Of a DNA stretch of 11,141 bases, positions 1 through 7,990 are shown piece after piece. The translations under genes were made by a program, and so were the position numbers. The stretch spans positions 1 to 11,141 of the forward strand of contig JAFIHP010000151.1 of assembly GCA_017849335.1 (NCBI GenBank). The letters run 5' to 3'. Each line of letters begins with the position of its first letter. Position 1 is the stretch's first letter. This stretch comes from Actinomycetales bacterium. GTDB taxonomy: Bacteria > Actinomycetota > Actinomycetes > S36-B12. Below the pieces are notes generated by a model. It was not told where the DNA came from and ran no database searches. It worked only from the letters and a program-made list of their open reading frames with translations.

Positions 1-1
1 C

Positions 2-3000
2 GGACGTGAGGCCGAGGATCTCGCCGACATCGTCCCCGACCTCCTCCCGGGCGTTCGGACCGCCGTGCTCCCCTCCTGGGAGACGCTGCCGCACGAACGG
101 CTGTCGCCGTCGTCGGACACCGTCGGACGCCGCGTGGCGGTTCTCCGCCGACTCGCCCACCCCTCGCCGACCGATCCGTTCGCCGAGCCGGTCGACGTCC
201 TCGTCGCCTCCGTCCGCGCGATCCTGCAGCCGGTCGTGACCGCGATCGCCGACGTCGAGCCGGTCCGGGCGCAGGTCGGGGACGACGTCGATCTCGCCGT
301 CCTCGTCGAGCGGCTGGTCGAGCTCGGCTACGAGCGCGTGGACCTGGTCGAGCGCCGAGGTCAGGTGGCCGTGCGCGGCGGCATCCTCGACGTCTTCCCG
401 CCGACCGAGGAGCACCCGCTGCGGGTCGAGCTCTGGGGCGACACGGTCGAGGAGGTCCGCGCCTTCGCGGTGGCGGACCAGCGCTCGCTGCACGTCGCGG
501 AGGACGGTCTGTGGGCACCGGCCGTCCGAGAGCTGCTGCTGACCCCGGCTGTCCGGGAGCGGGCCGCCGAGCTCGCGCGCACGGCACCCCACCTCGCCGA
601 CCTCGCGGACAAGCTCGCACAGGGGATCCCGGCGGAGGGGATGGAGTCGCTCGCCCCGGTCCTGGCCGACGAGATGGCGGTGCCGCTCGCACTGATCCCC
701 GGAGCGGCCCGGGTCGTCGTCCTCGAGCCGGAACGCGTGCGGCGTCGCGCCCACGACGTCGTGCGCACGGCCGACGAGTTCCTGGCGGCGTCGTGGCACA
801 ACGCCACCGTCGGCAACGCCGTGCCGATCGACCTCTCGGCGGCGAGCTACCTGGACCTGGAGGACCTGCGGGCTCTCTCGCGCGGACGCGGCGACGATTG
901 GTGGGAGGTCACCTCGCTGTCGACCGACGCCGAGCTCGACGAGCCAGCCGCCGGCCGCCTGCGGATCGACGCCCAGGAGGCGAATGCGTACCGAGGCGAC
1001 GTCGCGCGTGCCCTCGTCGACCTGCGCGAGTGGACCGGCGCCGGCGCGACCGCCGTCGTGGTGGCCGCGGGCAGTGGCTCGGTGTCGCGCTTCGTCGAGG
1101 AGCTCGCCGACGCGGGCGTGCCCGTCCGATCCGACGACCTCGCCGCCGTGCCGCCCGCGGGGCTGGCGACGGTCGTGCGCGGCGGGCTCCACGACGGCTT
1201 CGTGGTCCCCTCGATCGGGCTGTCGGTCCTGACGGAGTCCGACATCGCCGGGCAGCGGTCGTCGACCAAGGACATGCGCCGGCTCCCGTCTCGGCGCCGA
1301 CGGTCGATCGACCCGCTGTCGCTCGCACCCGGGGACTTCGTGGTCCACGAGCAGCATGGGGTCGGCCGGTACGTCGACATGGTGCGCCGCACGGTCGCGG
1401 GTGCGGACCGGGAGTACCTCGTGCTGGAGTACGCCGGCAAGCGCGGGCAGCCGGCGGACCGCCTCTACGTCCCGATGGACCAGCTCGACCTGGTCACGCG
1501 CTACGTCGGCGGGGAGGCACCGACCGTGCACCGCCTCGGCGGAGCGGACTGGCAGAAGGCGAAAGGACGGGCGCGCAAGGCGGTCAAGCAGATCGCCGGC
1601 GAGCTGGTCCGCCTGTACGCCGCGCGGCAGGCGAGCGCGGGCTACGCGTTCGAGCCCGACACCCCGTGGCAACGCGAGCTCGAGGACGCCTTCCCCTACG
1701 CCGAGACGCCCGACCAGCTCGCCTGCATCGACGAGGTGAAGGCCGACATGGAGCGCACGGTCCCGATGGACCGGCTCATCTGCGGCGACGTCGGCTACGG
1801 CAAGACGGAGATCGCCGTCCGCGCGGCGTTCAAGGCGGTGCAGGACGGCAAGCAGGTCGCTGTCCTCGTGCCGACGACGCTGCTCGTGCAGCAGCACGCC
1901 TCGACGTTCGGCGAGCGCTACGCGTCGTTCCCGGTGAAGGTCGCCGCCCTGTCGCGGTTCAGCTCCGACGCCGAGGCCAAGGCGGCGGTCGAGGGGATTG
2001 CCGACGGCAGCGTCGACGTCGCCATCGGGACGCATCGGCTGCTGACGTCCGGCGTCCGGTTCAAGGACCTCGGACTGGTGATCATCGACGAGGAGCAGCG
2101 GTTCGGGGTCGAGCACAAGGAGCACCTCAAGGCGCTGCGCGCGAACGTGGACATGCTGGCGATGTCGGCGACACCGATCCCGCGGACGCTGGAGATGGCG
2201 GTCACCGGCATCCGCGAGATGTCCGTTATCCAGACCCCGCCCGAAGAGCGGCACCCGGTGCTCACCTTCGTCGGGCCTTACGACGACAAGCAGATCAGCG
2301 CCGCCATCAACCGCGAGCTGATGCGCGAGGGCCAGGTCTTCTTCGTGCACAACCGGGTCGAGTCGATCGAGCGCGTCGCGGCGCGGCTGCGCGAGCTGGT
2401 GCCGGAGGCGCGGATCGCGACGGCTCACGGCCAGATGAGCGAGGGTGCGCTCGAGCAGGTCATCCTCGACTTCTGGGACAAGCAGATCGACGTCCTCGTC
2501 TGCACCACGATCGTGGAGTCCGGCATCGACATCGCCAACGCCAACACGCTCATCGTCGACCGCGCCGACACCTTCGGGCTCTCCCAGCTGCACCAGCTGC
2601 GCGGTCGCGTGGGGCGTGGTCGGGAGCGGGCCTACGCCTACTTCCTGTACTCGCCCGAGAAGCCCCTCACCGAGACGGCGCACGAGCGGCTGGCGACGAT
2701 CGCCCAGCACACCGACCTCGGGTCGGGCATGCACATCGCCCTGAAGGACCTGGAGATCCGCGGGGCGGGCAACCTCCTCGGCGGCGAGCAGAGCGGCCAC
2801 ATCGCCGACGTCGGGTTCGACCTGTACGTGCGGCTGGTTGGCGAGGCGCTCGCCGAGTACCGCGACGACGGTCCGGCTCCAGTCAGCGAGGTCAAGGTCG
2901 AGCTGCCGATCGACGCCCACATCCCGGCCGAGTACGTGCCCCACGAGCGGCTGCGCCTGGAGGCGTACAAGCGCCTGGCCGACGCCGCGACGTACGGCGC

Positions 3001-3373
3001 CGTCGAGGAGGTCGCGCACGAGCTGGTGGACCGCTACGGGCCGCTCCCCGAGCCGGTCGAGGCGCTGCTGGCCGTGGCCCGGTTCCGCGTCCTCGCGCGC
3101 GGAGCGGGCCTGGACGAGGTCGTGGTCCAGGGCAACGGGATCCGGTTCCACCCGGTCGACCTGCCGGAGTCCGGCCAGATGCGGCTGACCCGGCTCTACC
3201 CGCGCACGATCCTCAAGCCGGCGGTCCGTACCATCGTCGTGCCGCGCCCGGCGACCGCCCCGATGGGTGGTCAGCCGTTGCGGGGCACCGAACTGCTGGC
3301 CTGGGCGTCGGACCTGGTGAACGCCGTCCTGCAACCCGCACCGCCCGCCCCACCGAGGGAGCCGCTCACATGA
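2..3373 (+). CDS. mfd: Transcription-repair coupling factor Mfd (5' end outside window)
   Basis: Mfd is an ATP-dependent DNA translocase that removes RNA polymerase stalled at DNA lesions and recruits UvrA for nucleotide excision repair in the cytoplasm. The frame is open from base 2, so the true start lies upstream; 1123 residues are visible and probably fewer than 100 are missing by comparison with full-length family members. The visible N-terminus is the UvrB-like module (LPSWETLPHERLSP, then a RGGILDVFPP segment). The RNA-polymerase-interacting domain begins near residue 441 (LAPGDFVVHEQHGVGRYV). The helicase motor has Walker A GDVGYGKTE (Lys at 601), the DEEQ box at 696-699, SATPIPRTLEM, ESGIDIANANT and RGRVGR at 867-872. 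The C-terminal TRCF domain starts near 960. All motor motifs are intact. The stop overlaps the next start as ATGA, and a GAGGGAG ribosome binding site for that gene lies inside the mfd end (3355-3361). Identity is essentially certain. Confidence 0.98.
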   Translation, partial: GREAEDLADIVPDLLPGVRTAVLPSWETLPHERLSPSSDTVGRRVAVLRRLAHPSPTDPFAEPVDVLVASVRAILQPVVTAIADVEPVRAQVGDDVDLAVLVERLVELGYERVDLVERRGQVAVRGGILDVFPPTEEHPLRVELWGDTVEEVRAFAVADQRSLHVAEDGLWAPAVRELLLTPAVRERAAELARTAPHLADLADKLAQGIPAEGMESLAPVLADEMAVPLALIPGAARVVVLEPERVRRRAHDVVRTADEFLAASWHNATVGNAVPIDLSAASYLDLEDLRALSRGRGDDWWEVTSLSTDAELDEPAAGRLRIDAQEANAYRGDVARALVDLREWTGAGATAVVVAAGSGSVSRFVEELADAGVPVRSDDLAAVPPAGLATVVRGGLHDGFVVPSIGLSVLTESDIAGQRSSTKDMRRLPSRRRRSIDPLSLAPGDFVVHEQHGVGRYVDMVRRTVAGADREYLVLEYAGKRGQPADRLYVPMDQLDLVTRYVGGEAPTVHRLGGADWQKAKGRARKAVKQIAGELVRLYAARQASAGYAFEPDTPWQRELEDAFPYAETPDQLACIDEVKADMERTVPMDRLICGDVGYGKTEIAVRAAFKAVQDGKQVAVLVPTTLLVQQHASTFGERYASFPVKVAALSRFSSDAEAKAAVEGIADGSVDVAIGTHRLLTSGVRFKDLGLVIIDEEQRFGVEHKEHLKALRANVDMLAMSATPIPRTLEMAVTGIREMSVIQTPPEERHPVLTFVGPYDDKQISAAINRELMREGQVFFVHNRVESIERVAARLRELVPEARIATAHGQMSEGALEQVILDFWDKQIDVLVCTTIVESGIDIANANTLIVDRADTFGLSQLHQLRGRVGRGRERAYAYFLYSPEKPLTETAHERLATIAQHTDLGSGMHIALKDLEIRGAGNLLGGEQSGHIADVGFDLYVRLVGEALAEYRDDGPAPVSEVKVELPIDAHIPAEYVPHERLRLEAYKRLADAATYGAVEEVAHELVDRYGPLPEPVEALLAVARFRVLARGAGLDEVVVQGNGIRFHPVDLPESGQMRLTRLYPRTILKPAVRTIVVPRPATAPMGGQPLRGTELLAWASDLVNAVLQPAPPAPPREPLT

Positions 3374-3981
3374 CCGCACCGCTGCGCCGCCGAACCCGCA
3401 TCCTCGCCGCCTGCGCGGCAGCCGCGGCCGGGGCCCTCCTGCTGACCGGCTGCCAGGGGTCGCCCGGCGCGGCCGCGACCGTCGGCGACACGACCATCAG
3501 CGAGCAGCAGCTGGCCGATGACGTCGACCAGCTCACCAGCGACCCGAACTCCGGTGCGGCGCAGGACTCCTCGGCCGTCACGTCGCTGCTCGGGCGGTTG
3601 ATCACCGTGGCGCTGGTCGACCAGCTCGCCGCGCAGCACGGCGTCGCGGCGACCGACGGGGAGATCGCCGCGCAGCTCGGTGCGTACGAGCAGCAGGCCG
3701 GCAGCAAGGACGCGGTCTACCAGGTGTTCGCCCAGCAGGGCGTGCCGGCGTCGCAGGTTCCCTCCATGCTCCGGCTGTCCGTGCTGGCCACCAAGCTCGG
3801 TCCGGTGCTCAAGCCCGAGGGGACGTCCGACGAGCAGACCCAGGCGATCGTCGACGCCATCACGGCGCTGAGCGACGAGGTGGGCGTGCAGGTCAACCCT
3901 CGCTGGGGCGCGTGGGACGCGAAGACCTTGAACCTCGGGCCCGCCCCGGACGACCTGTCCACGGTACCCAGCGGCGCGTGA
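3370..3981 (+). CDS. SurA N-terminal-like lipoprotein
   Basis: The protein has 203 residues. It begins with a basic n-region (several Arg at 6-10), an Ala/Leu-rich hydrophobic stretch and the lipobox LTGC with the lipidated Cys at 28, so it should be exported and anchored to the outer face of the membrane. The mature part starts with a short segment like the SurA/PrsA/trigger-factor N-terminal domain (ATVGDTTISEQQLADDV), followed by helical, Gln- and Ala-rich sequence. No parvulin peptidyl-prolyl isomerase domain follows, and the protein is too short to hold one after the helical region. Its role is unknown; a periplasmic-side chaperone-like function is inference from fold resemblance only. 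The ATG overlaps the mfd stop (ATGA), with GAGGGAG eight bases upstream, and its own TGA overlaps the mazG ATG. It is therefore almost surely co-translated with a repair gene and a nucleotide-pool gene despite its different location in the cell. Confidence 0.88.
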   Translation: MTAPLRRRTRILAACAAAAAGALLLTGCQGSPGAAATVGDTTISEQQLADDVDQLTSDPNSGAAQDSSAVTSLLGRLITVALVDQLAAQHGVAATDGEIAAQLGAYEQQAGSKDAVYQVFAQQGVPASQVPSMLRLSVLATKLGPVLKPEGTSDEQTQAIVDAITALSDEVGVQVNPRWGAWDAKTLNLGPAPDDLSTVPSGA

Positions 3982-4652
3982 TGGCGACCGGCTCGCGGGT
4001 GCTCGAGCTGGTCGCCGTGATGGACCGGCTCCGCTCACCCGGCGGCTGCCCGTGGGATGCGCGGCAGACGCACGCCTCGCTGGTCGAGTACCTCGTCGAG
4101 GAGGCCTACGAGACGGTCGAGGCGATCGAGGACGATGACCGCGCCGGCCTGCGCGAGGAGCTCGGAGACCTCCTGCTCCAGGTCGTGTTCCATGCACGGA
4201 TCGCCGCCGAGGACGCGGACGACCCCTGGACCATCGACGACGTGGCCGACGGCATCGTCGCCAAGCTCGTCGCCCGCCACCCGCACGTCTTCGGTGACGA
4301 GACCGCCGACACCGCGGAGGACGTCGAGGCCGGCTGGCATGCGCGCAAGATGCGCGAGAAGGGCCGCGCGTCGGTGACGGACGGCATCCCGTCCGCGCTG
4401 CCGGCCCTGGTCCACGCCGGCAAGGTCGTCTCACGCACGGCGCCCCTTGCCGATCGGCTGCCGGCCCTGCCGGGAGCGGCGGCCGCGGGCCGGGCGTTCG
4501 ACGAGGTCGCGTCCGAGGACGACTTCGGCGACCTGCTGGTCGCCCTCGTCGACGCGGGACGGGCACGGGGGTACGACGCGGAGTCCGCCGCACGGCGGTC
4601 CTCCCGCCGGCGTATCGCGGCGGTCCGCGTCGCCGAGGGCCTGGCCCCGTGA
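3981..4652 (+). CDS. mazG: MazG-family nucleoside triphosphate pyrophosphohydrolase
   Basis: MazG enzymes hydrolyse (d)NTPs to the monophosphate plus pyrophosphate with Mg2+, cleaning damaged nucleotides from the pool and, in some bacteria, influencing (p)ppGpp. The protein has 223 residues. The N-terminal MazG domain is complete: GGCPWD at 21-26, HASLVEYLVEEAYE with metal-binding Glu40, Glu41 and Glu44, and EELGDLLLQVVFHA with Glu60 and Asp63. After the linker (HARKMREKGR) comes the usual SALPAL segment and then a second MazG-like repeat in which the EExxE motif is not recognisable, leaving only a GDLLVALV remnant; catalysis probably rests on the first domain. The ATG at 3981 shares one base with the preceding lipoprotein stop (TGATG), has no clear ribosome binding site and is probably translated by coupling. 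Its stop overlaps the DUF885 start. mfd and mazG are also neighbours in mycobacteria. Confidence 0.95.
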   Translation: MATGSRVLELVAVMDRLRSPGGCPWDARQTHASLVEYLVEEAYETVEAIEDDDRAGLREELGDLLLQVVFHARIAAEDADDPWTIDDVADGIVAKLVARHPHVFGDETADTAEDVEAGWHARKMREKGRASVTDGIPSALPALVHAGKVVSRTAPLADRLPALPGAAAAGRAFDEVASEDDFGDLLVALVDAGRARGYDAESAARRSSRRRIAAVRVAEGLAP

Positions 4653-6280
4653 GCGCGACGTCGCAGTTCCACGCGCTGGCGGACCGCGTGGTCGACGAGC
4701 TCCTGGCGCTCGATCCGGTCGAGGCCACGTGGCTGGGCGACCACCGGTTCGACGGCCTGCTGCCGGACCGGTCGGCCTCGGGCGTGGCCGGCGCGCTCAC
4801 CACGGTCGATGACGCGGTCACGGCGCTCGACGCCGTCGACGACATCGCGCTGGACGCCGACGACCAGGTCGACCTGGAGATCCTCCGGTCGGGGTTGCTC
4901 CGCTGGCGGTTCGAGCTCACCGACGTGCGCCGGTACGAGTGGGACCCGATGGTGTGGAACCCGGGCACAGGCCTGTACCTCCTCGTCGCCCGGGAGACGC
5001 GTCCGGTCGACGAGCGGGCGGAGGCGGCGCGGTCGCGCCTCGCGGCCGTGCCGGACCTGCTCGCCACCGCCCGGTCGGTGCTTGGTGGCATGTCGCACAT
5101 CCATGCCGAGACGGCGCTGGCGCAGCTCGCCGGGACGGCGTCGCTCATCGACGGGCCGGTGCGACAGCTCGCCGCGGACGACGGCGTCGTCGACGCGGGG
5201 CTGGCCGCCGTCGCCGAGTTCCGCGGGTGGCTGGACGAGCGGCTGCCGTCCTGCGAACGCGACCCGCGGCTGGGCCGACGCCTCTACGGGGGCGTGCTGT
5301 GGCACAGCCTGGACGACGACGTCTCCGCCGACGAGCTGCTGCGCGACGCCTTCGACGCCCTCGACGACGTGAACCTGCGCATGGCCGAGCTGGCACGTTC
5401 GTACCTGGGGACCGGCGGCTCGCGAGCCCAGGCGGTCCGGGCCGCGCTCGACCAGGTCGCGTCCTCGGCGCCGGTGACGGACGCGACGGTGCTTCCCCTG
5501 ATGGAGGCGGCGCTCGCGCGAACGGCGGCCTTCGTGGCCGAGCGCGGGATCGTCACCAATCCGGGCCTGGATGTCCGCGTCATCGAGATGCCCGAGATCC
5601 ACCGGGGCACCGCCGTCGCGTACAGCGATGCGCCGGGCCCGCTGGAGACGGCGGACGTGCCGACGTTCGTCGCCGTCGCCCCGACCCCTGCCGGGTGGAC
5701 CGCGGAACGCGTCGCGTCGTTCTACCGGGAGTACAACGGCGTCAAGCTCCACGACCTCACGGTGCACGAGGCGATGCCCGGGCACGTGCTCCAGCTCGCC
5801 CGGGCCCGCCAGTGCGTGCGGCCGACCCGGGTTCGCGCGGCCGGCATGAGCGGGCCGTTCGTCGAGGGCTGGGCCGTGTACGTCGAGGAGGTGCTCGCCT
5901 CGGCCGGCTACGCACCGGACGACGACGCGCGGTCAGCGGTCGCGTTCGAGCTCCAGCAGCAGAAGATGGCGGCCCGCGGTGTCATCAACACGATCCTCGA
6001 CATCGGGGTGCATGCCGATGGCATGACCGAGGCCGACGCGATGGCTCTCATGACCGACCGCGGCTTCCAGGAGGAGGGCGAGGCAGCCGGCAAGTGGCGT
6101 CGGGCGCTGCTCACCGCCGGCCAGCTGCCGACCTACTTCGCGGGGTACCGCGCGGTGTCCTCGATCGCGGCCGACCTCCGCGTGCTCCACCCGGACTGGT
6201 CCGACGCTCAGGTCCACGACCTGATGCTCGCGCACGGCTCGCCCGCACCGCGCCACCTGCGGACGCTCCTGGGGCTGTAG
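4649..6280 (+). CDS. DUF885 family protein, putative zinc metallopeptidase
   Basis: The protein has 543 residues and no signal peptide, so it is probably cytoplasmic. The family signature is present: HEAMPGH at 373-379, preceded by YNGVKLHDLTV, and EGWAVYVEE at 406-414. In DUF885 proteins the HExxPGH block is thought to bind zinc, with an acidic residue of the EGWA block as a further ligand; the fold is related to gluzincin-type peptidases. The substrate is unknown and peptidase activity is inferred from the motif. The N-terminal half (residues 1-300) is helical and Asp/Ala-rich, as in relatives, and total length is typical. The GTG start at 4649 overlaps the mazG stop as GTGA, with GAGGG at 4635-4639 as a ribosome binding site. 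In mycobacteria this gene is not between mazG and eno, so it is a lineage-specific member of the block. Confidence 0.9.
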   Translation: MSATSQFHALADRVVDELLALDPVEATWLGDHRFDGLLPDRSASGVAGALTTVDDAVTALDAVDDIALDADDQVDLEILRSGLLRWRFELTDVRRYEWDPMVWNPGTGLYLLVARETRPVDERAEAARSRLAAVPDLLATARSVLGGMSHIHAETALAQLAGTASLIDGPVRQLAADDGVVDAGLAAVAEFRGWLDERLPSCERDPRLGRRLYGGVLWHSLDDDVSADELLRDAFDALDDVNLRMAELARSYLGTGGSRAQAVRAALDQVASSAPVTDATVLPLMEAALARTAAFVAERGIVTNPGLDVRVIEMPEIHRGTAVAYSDAPGPLETADVPTFVAVAPTPAGWTAERVASFYREYNGVKLHDLTVHEAMPGHVLQLARARQCVRPTRVRAAGMSGPFVEGWAVYVEEVLASAGYAPDDDARSAVAFELQQQKMAARGVINTILDIGVHADGMTEADAMALMTDRGFQEEGEAAGKWRRALLTAGQLPTYFAGYRAVSSIAADLRVLHPDWSDAQVHDLMLAHGSPAPRHLRTLLGL

Positions 6281-6290
6281 CAGCGCACCA

Positions 6291-6319
6291 TTGCCGGCCG
6301 TGACCTGCCGGAGGACACT
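6291..6319 (+). promoter_or_regulatory. Candidate sigma-70-type promoter for the 6350-6655 gene
   Basis: TTGCCG at 6291-6296 and GACACT at 6314-6319 are separated by 17 bases, close to the TTGAC/TAnnnT pattern of actinobacterial vegetative promoters. A start of transcription near 6326 would leave a short leader containing the GAGGAGG ribosome binding site at 6338-6344. The -10 box lacks the initial T, so this is a prediction by eye only. It would separate the small gene from the mfd-DUF885 run. Confidence 0.4.
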
Positions 6320-6349
6320 GGCCGCGCTGGGGGCAGCGAGGAGGTCGAG

Positions 6350-6655
6350 ATGTCCGATGGCTACGGAACGGTCATGGTCGGCAGGCTGAAGGTCCCCTTC
6401 GACGAGGTCGCGGCGTCGATCGAGCGGTGGATCGCCGAGCGGAAGGTGCCGGGCTTCCGGCACGAGGACCTGATGCTGTGCGCCGACGGCGTCACGGTCA
6501 TCGCGTCGGTGCACTTCGACGACGAGGCCAGCTACCGGGCCCTCGCCGCCGACCCCGAGCAGGCGCGGTGGTGGGCCGAGGTCGCGTCGTCGCAGCTGGA
6601 CGGCGACCCGCAGTGGTTCGACGGTGCCTGGCGGGCGTGCCTGTCACCCTCGTGA
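6350..6655 (+). CDS. Small protein, possibly dimeric alpha/beta-barrel (ABM-like)
   Basis: The protein has 101 residues and no signal peptide or membrane segment. The pattern is a beta strand (TVMVGRLKV), a helix (FDEVAASIERWIAER), VPGFRHEDLML, a strand (VTVIASVHF), then DDEASYRALAADPEQARWWAEVAS and a C-terminal PQWFDGAW strand. This strand-helix-strand-strand-helix-strand order, with the VPGF and F-D-D-E-A-S-Y-R-A-L features, resembles dimeric ferredoxin-like alpha/beta-barrel proteins such as the antibiotic biosynthesis monooxygenase family. No catalytic function can be assigned. The ATG at 6350 is fixed by an excellent ribosome binding site, GAGGAGG at 6338-6344, five bases upstream. It lies between a DUF885 gene and eno and is not part of the core block known from mycobacteria. 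It looks real: its codon use matches its neighbours. Confidence 0.8.
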   Translation: MSDGYGTVMVGRLKVPFDEVAASIERWIAERKVPGFRHEDLMLCADGVTVIASVHFDDEASYRALAADPEQARWWAEVASSQLDGDPQWFDGAWRACLSPS

Positions 6656-6693
6656 GCGTTCCGGCTCGGCAAGCGGTTGCACACCGGCCGGAC

Positions 6694-6706
6694 TAGGCTT
6701 CGGGCA
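6694..6706 (+). promoter_or_regulatory. Candidate -10 element for a leaderless eno transcript
   Basis: TAGGCT at 6694-6699 fits the actinobacterial -10 consensus TAnnnT and ends six bases before the eno ATG. Transcription would therefore begin on or next to A6706, the A of the start codon. No Shine-Dalgarno sequence precedes the ATG, and the TAG within the -10 box is an in-frame stop that excludes any upstream start. No good -35 lies 16-18 bases upstream (AAGCGG at 6671-6676); a TTGCAC at 6677-6682 is too close (11-base spacing). Confidence 0.55.
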
Positions 6707-7983
6707 TGGCTGCAATCGAAGCGATCATCGCCCGCGAAATCCTCGACTCCCGTGGCAACCCGACCGTCGAGGTCGAGGTCCTGCTCGACGACTACACCGT
6801 CGCCCGCGCTGCGGTGCCCTCCGGTGCGTCGACCGGTGCGTTCGAGGCGACCGAGCGTCGCGACGGCGACGAGCGCTACGGCGGCAAGGGCGTCCAGGGC
6901 GCGGTCACCGCGGTCGAGGAGGAGATCCAGCCCGAGATCATCGGCGTCGAGGCGACCGAGCAGCGCCTGATCGACCAGATGATGATCGACCTCGACGGGA
7001 CGCCGAACAAGTCCCGCCTGGGGGCGAACGCGATCCTCGGTGTCTCGCTGGCGGTCTCGCGCGCAGCCGCGCTGTCGGCCGAGCTGCCGCTGTTCCGCTA
7101 CGTGGGCGGCCCGAACGCGCACGTGCTGCCCGTCCCGATGATGAACATCCTCAACGGTGGAGCGCACGCGGACTCCAACGTCGACATCCAGGAGTTCATG
7201 ATCGCCCCGATCGGCGCAGCGACCTTCGCGGACGCGCTGCGTCAGGGCGCCGAGGTGTACCACGCGCTCAAGAGCGTCCTCAAGGCCGAGGGCTACGCGA
7301 CCGGCCTCGGCGACGAGGGTGGCTTCGCCCCGTCGCTTCCGAACAACCGCGCCGCGCTCGAGCTCATCGGCGTCGCGGTCGCCAAGACCGGGCTCACCCT
7401 CGGCACCGACATCGCGCTCGCACTCGACGTCGCCTCCACCGAGTTCTTCGCGGACGGCTCGTACGCGTTCGAGGGCGAGCCGCGCTCGGCCGAGTGGATG
7501 ACCGGCTACTACGAGTCGCTCGTCGCGGACTTCCCGGTCGTCTCGATCGAGGACCCGCTGGCCGAGGACGACTGGGCCGGCTGGGTCCACCTGACCGATG
7601 CCCTCGGGGACCGTATCCAGCTGGTCGGCGACGACCTGTTCGTCACGAACCCGTCGCGACTGCAGCGCGGCATCGACGAGGGCGCTGCCAACGCGCTCCT
7701 GGTCAAGGTGAACCAGATCGGCACCCTGACCGAGACCCTGGACGCCGTGGCCCTGGCCCACCGCAACGGCTACCGCTGCATGATGTCGCACCGGTCGGGC
7801 GAGACCGAGGACACCACCATCGCCGACCTCGCCGTGGCCACCGACTGCGGCCAGATCAAGACCGGGGCGCCGGCCCGCTCCGAGCGGGTCGCGAAGTACA
7901 ACCAGCTCCTGCGGATCGAGGAGGAGCTGGCGGACGCGGCACGGTACGCAGGTGCGTCCGCGTTTCCGCGTTTCGCTCGCTAG
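6706..7983 (+). CDS. eno: Enolase (phosphopyruvate hydratase)
   Basis: Enolase converts 2-phosphoglycerate to phosphoenolpyruvate in glycolysis and the reverse in gluconeogenesis; it needs Mg2+ and acts in the cytoplasm. The 425-residue length is typical. It opens with the family start IIAREILDSRGNPTVEVEV. Key residues are all present, judged against the E. coli enzyme: His154 in NGGAHADSNVD, the catalytic acid/base Glu204 in GDEGGFAP, Mg2+ ligands Asp241 (LDVAST), Glu282 (SIEDPL) and Asp309 (GDDLFVTN), catalytic Lys334 in LVKVNQIGT, the SHRSGETED signature from 361, and Lys385 in QIKTGAP. The start is fixed by an in-frame TAG at 6694-6696 and no ribosome binding site precedes it, suggesting leaderless translation. 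Codon use is strongly biased, as expected for a highly expressed gene. It begins the eno-ftsB-DUF501-ppx block, and 32 bases separate it from ftsB. Confidence 0.99.
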   Translation: MAAIEAIIAREILDSRGNPTVEVEVLLDDYTVARAAVPSGASTGAFEATERRDGDERYGGKGVQGAVTAVEEEIQPEIIGVEATEQRLIDQMMIDLDGTPNKSRLGANAILGVSLAVSRAAALSAELPLFRYVGGPNAHVLPVPMMNILNGGAHADSNVDIQEFMIAPIGAATFADALRQGAEVYHALKSVLKAEGYATGLGDEGGFAPSLPNNRAALELIGVAVAKTGLTLGTDIALALDVASTEFFADGSYAFEGEPRSAEWMTGYYESLVADFPVVSIEDPLAEDDWAGWVHLTDALGDRIQLVGDDLFVTNPSRLQRGIDEGAANALLVKVNQIGTLTETLDAVALAHRNGYRCMMSHRSGETEDTTIADLAVATDCGQIKTGAPARSERVAKYNQLLRIEEELADAARYAGASAFPRFAR

Positions 7984-7990
7984 CCCCACC

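Noticed and set aside
511..3369. Long plus-strand open frame inside mfd that runs into the lipoprotein
   Set aside because: The part within mfd is an out-of-frame Arg-rich shadow; only the portion from ATG 3370 shows a signal peptide and real protein character.
3271..5148. 625-codon open frame on the minus strand across the lipoprotein, mazG and DUF885
   Set aside because: It is Arg/Pro/Ala-rich low-complexity translation opposite three well-recognised genes, as expected by chance at this GC content; no domain is recognisable.
4106..5785. 559-codon minus-strand open frame within mazG and DUF885
   Set aside because: It lies wholly antisense to the two coupled plus-strand genes and shows only His/Arg/Gly-rich shadow composition.
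6677..6682. TTGCAC as a -35 box for eno
   Set aside because: It is only 11 bases from TAGGCT, too short for a normal promoter; the -10 box may stand without a good -35.
6532..7989. 485-codon minus-strand open frame opposite eno
   Set aside because: Antisense shadow of a strongly codon-biased gene; the plus-strand enolase is certain.
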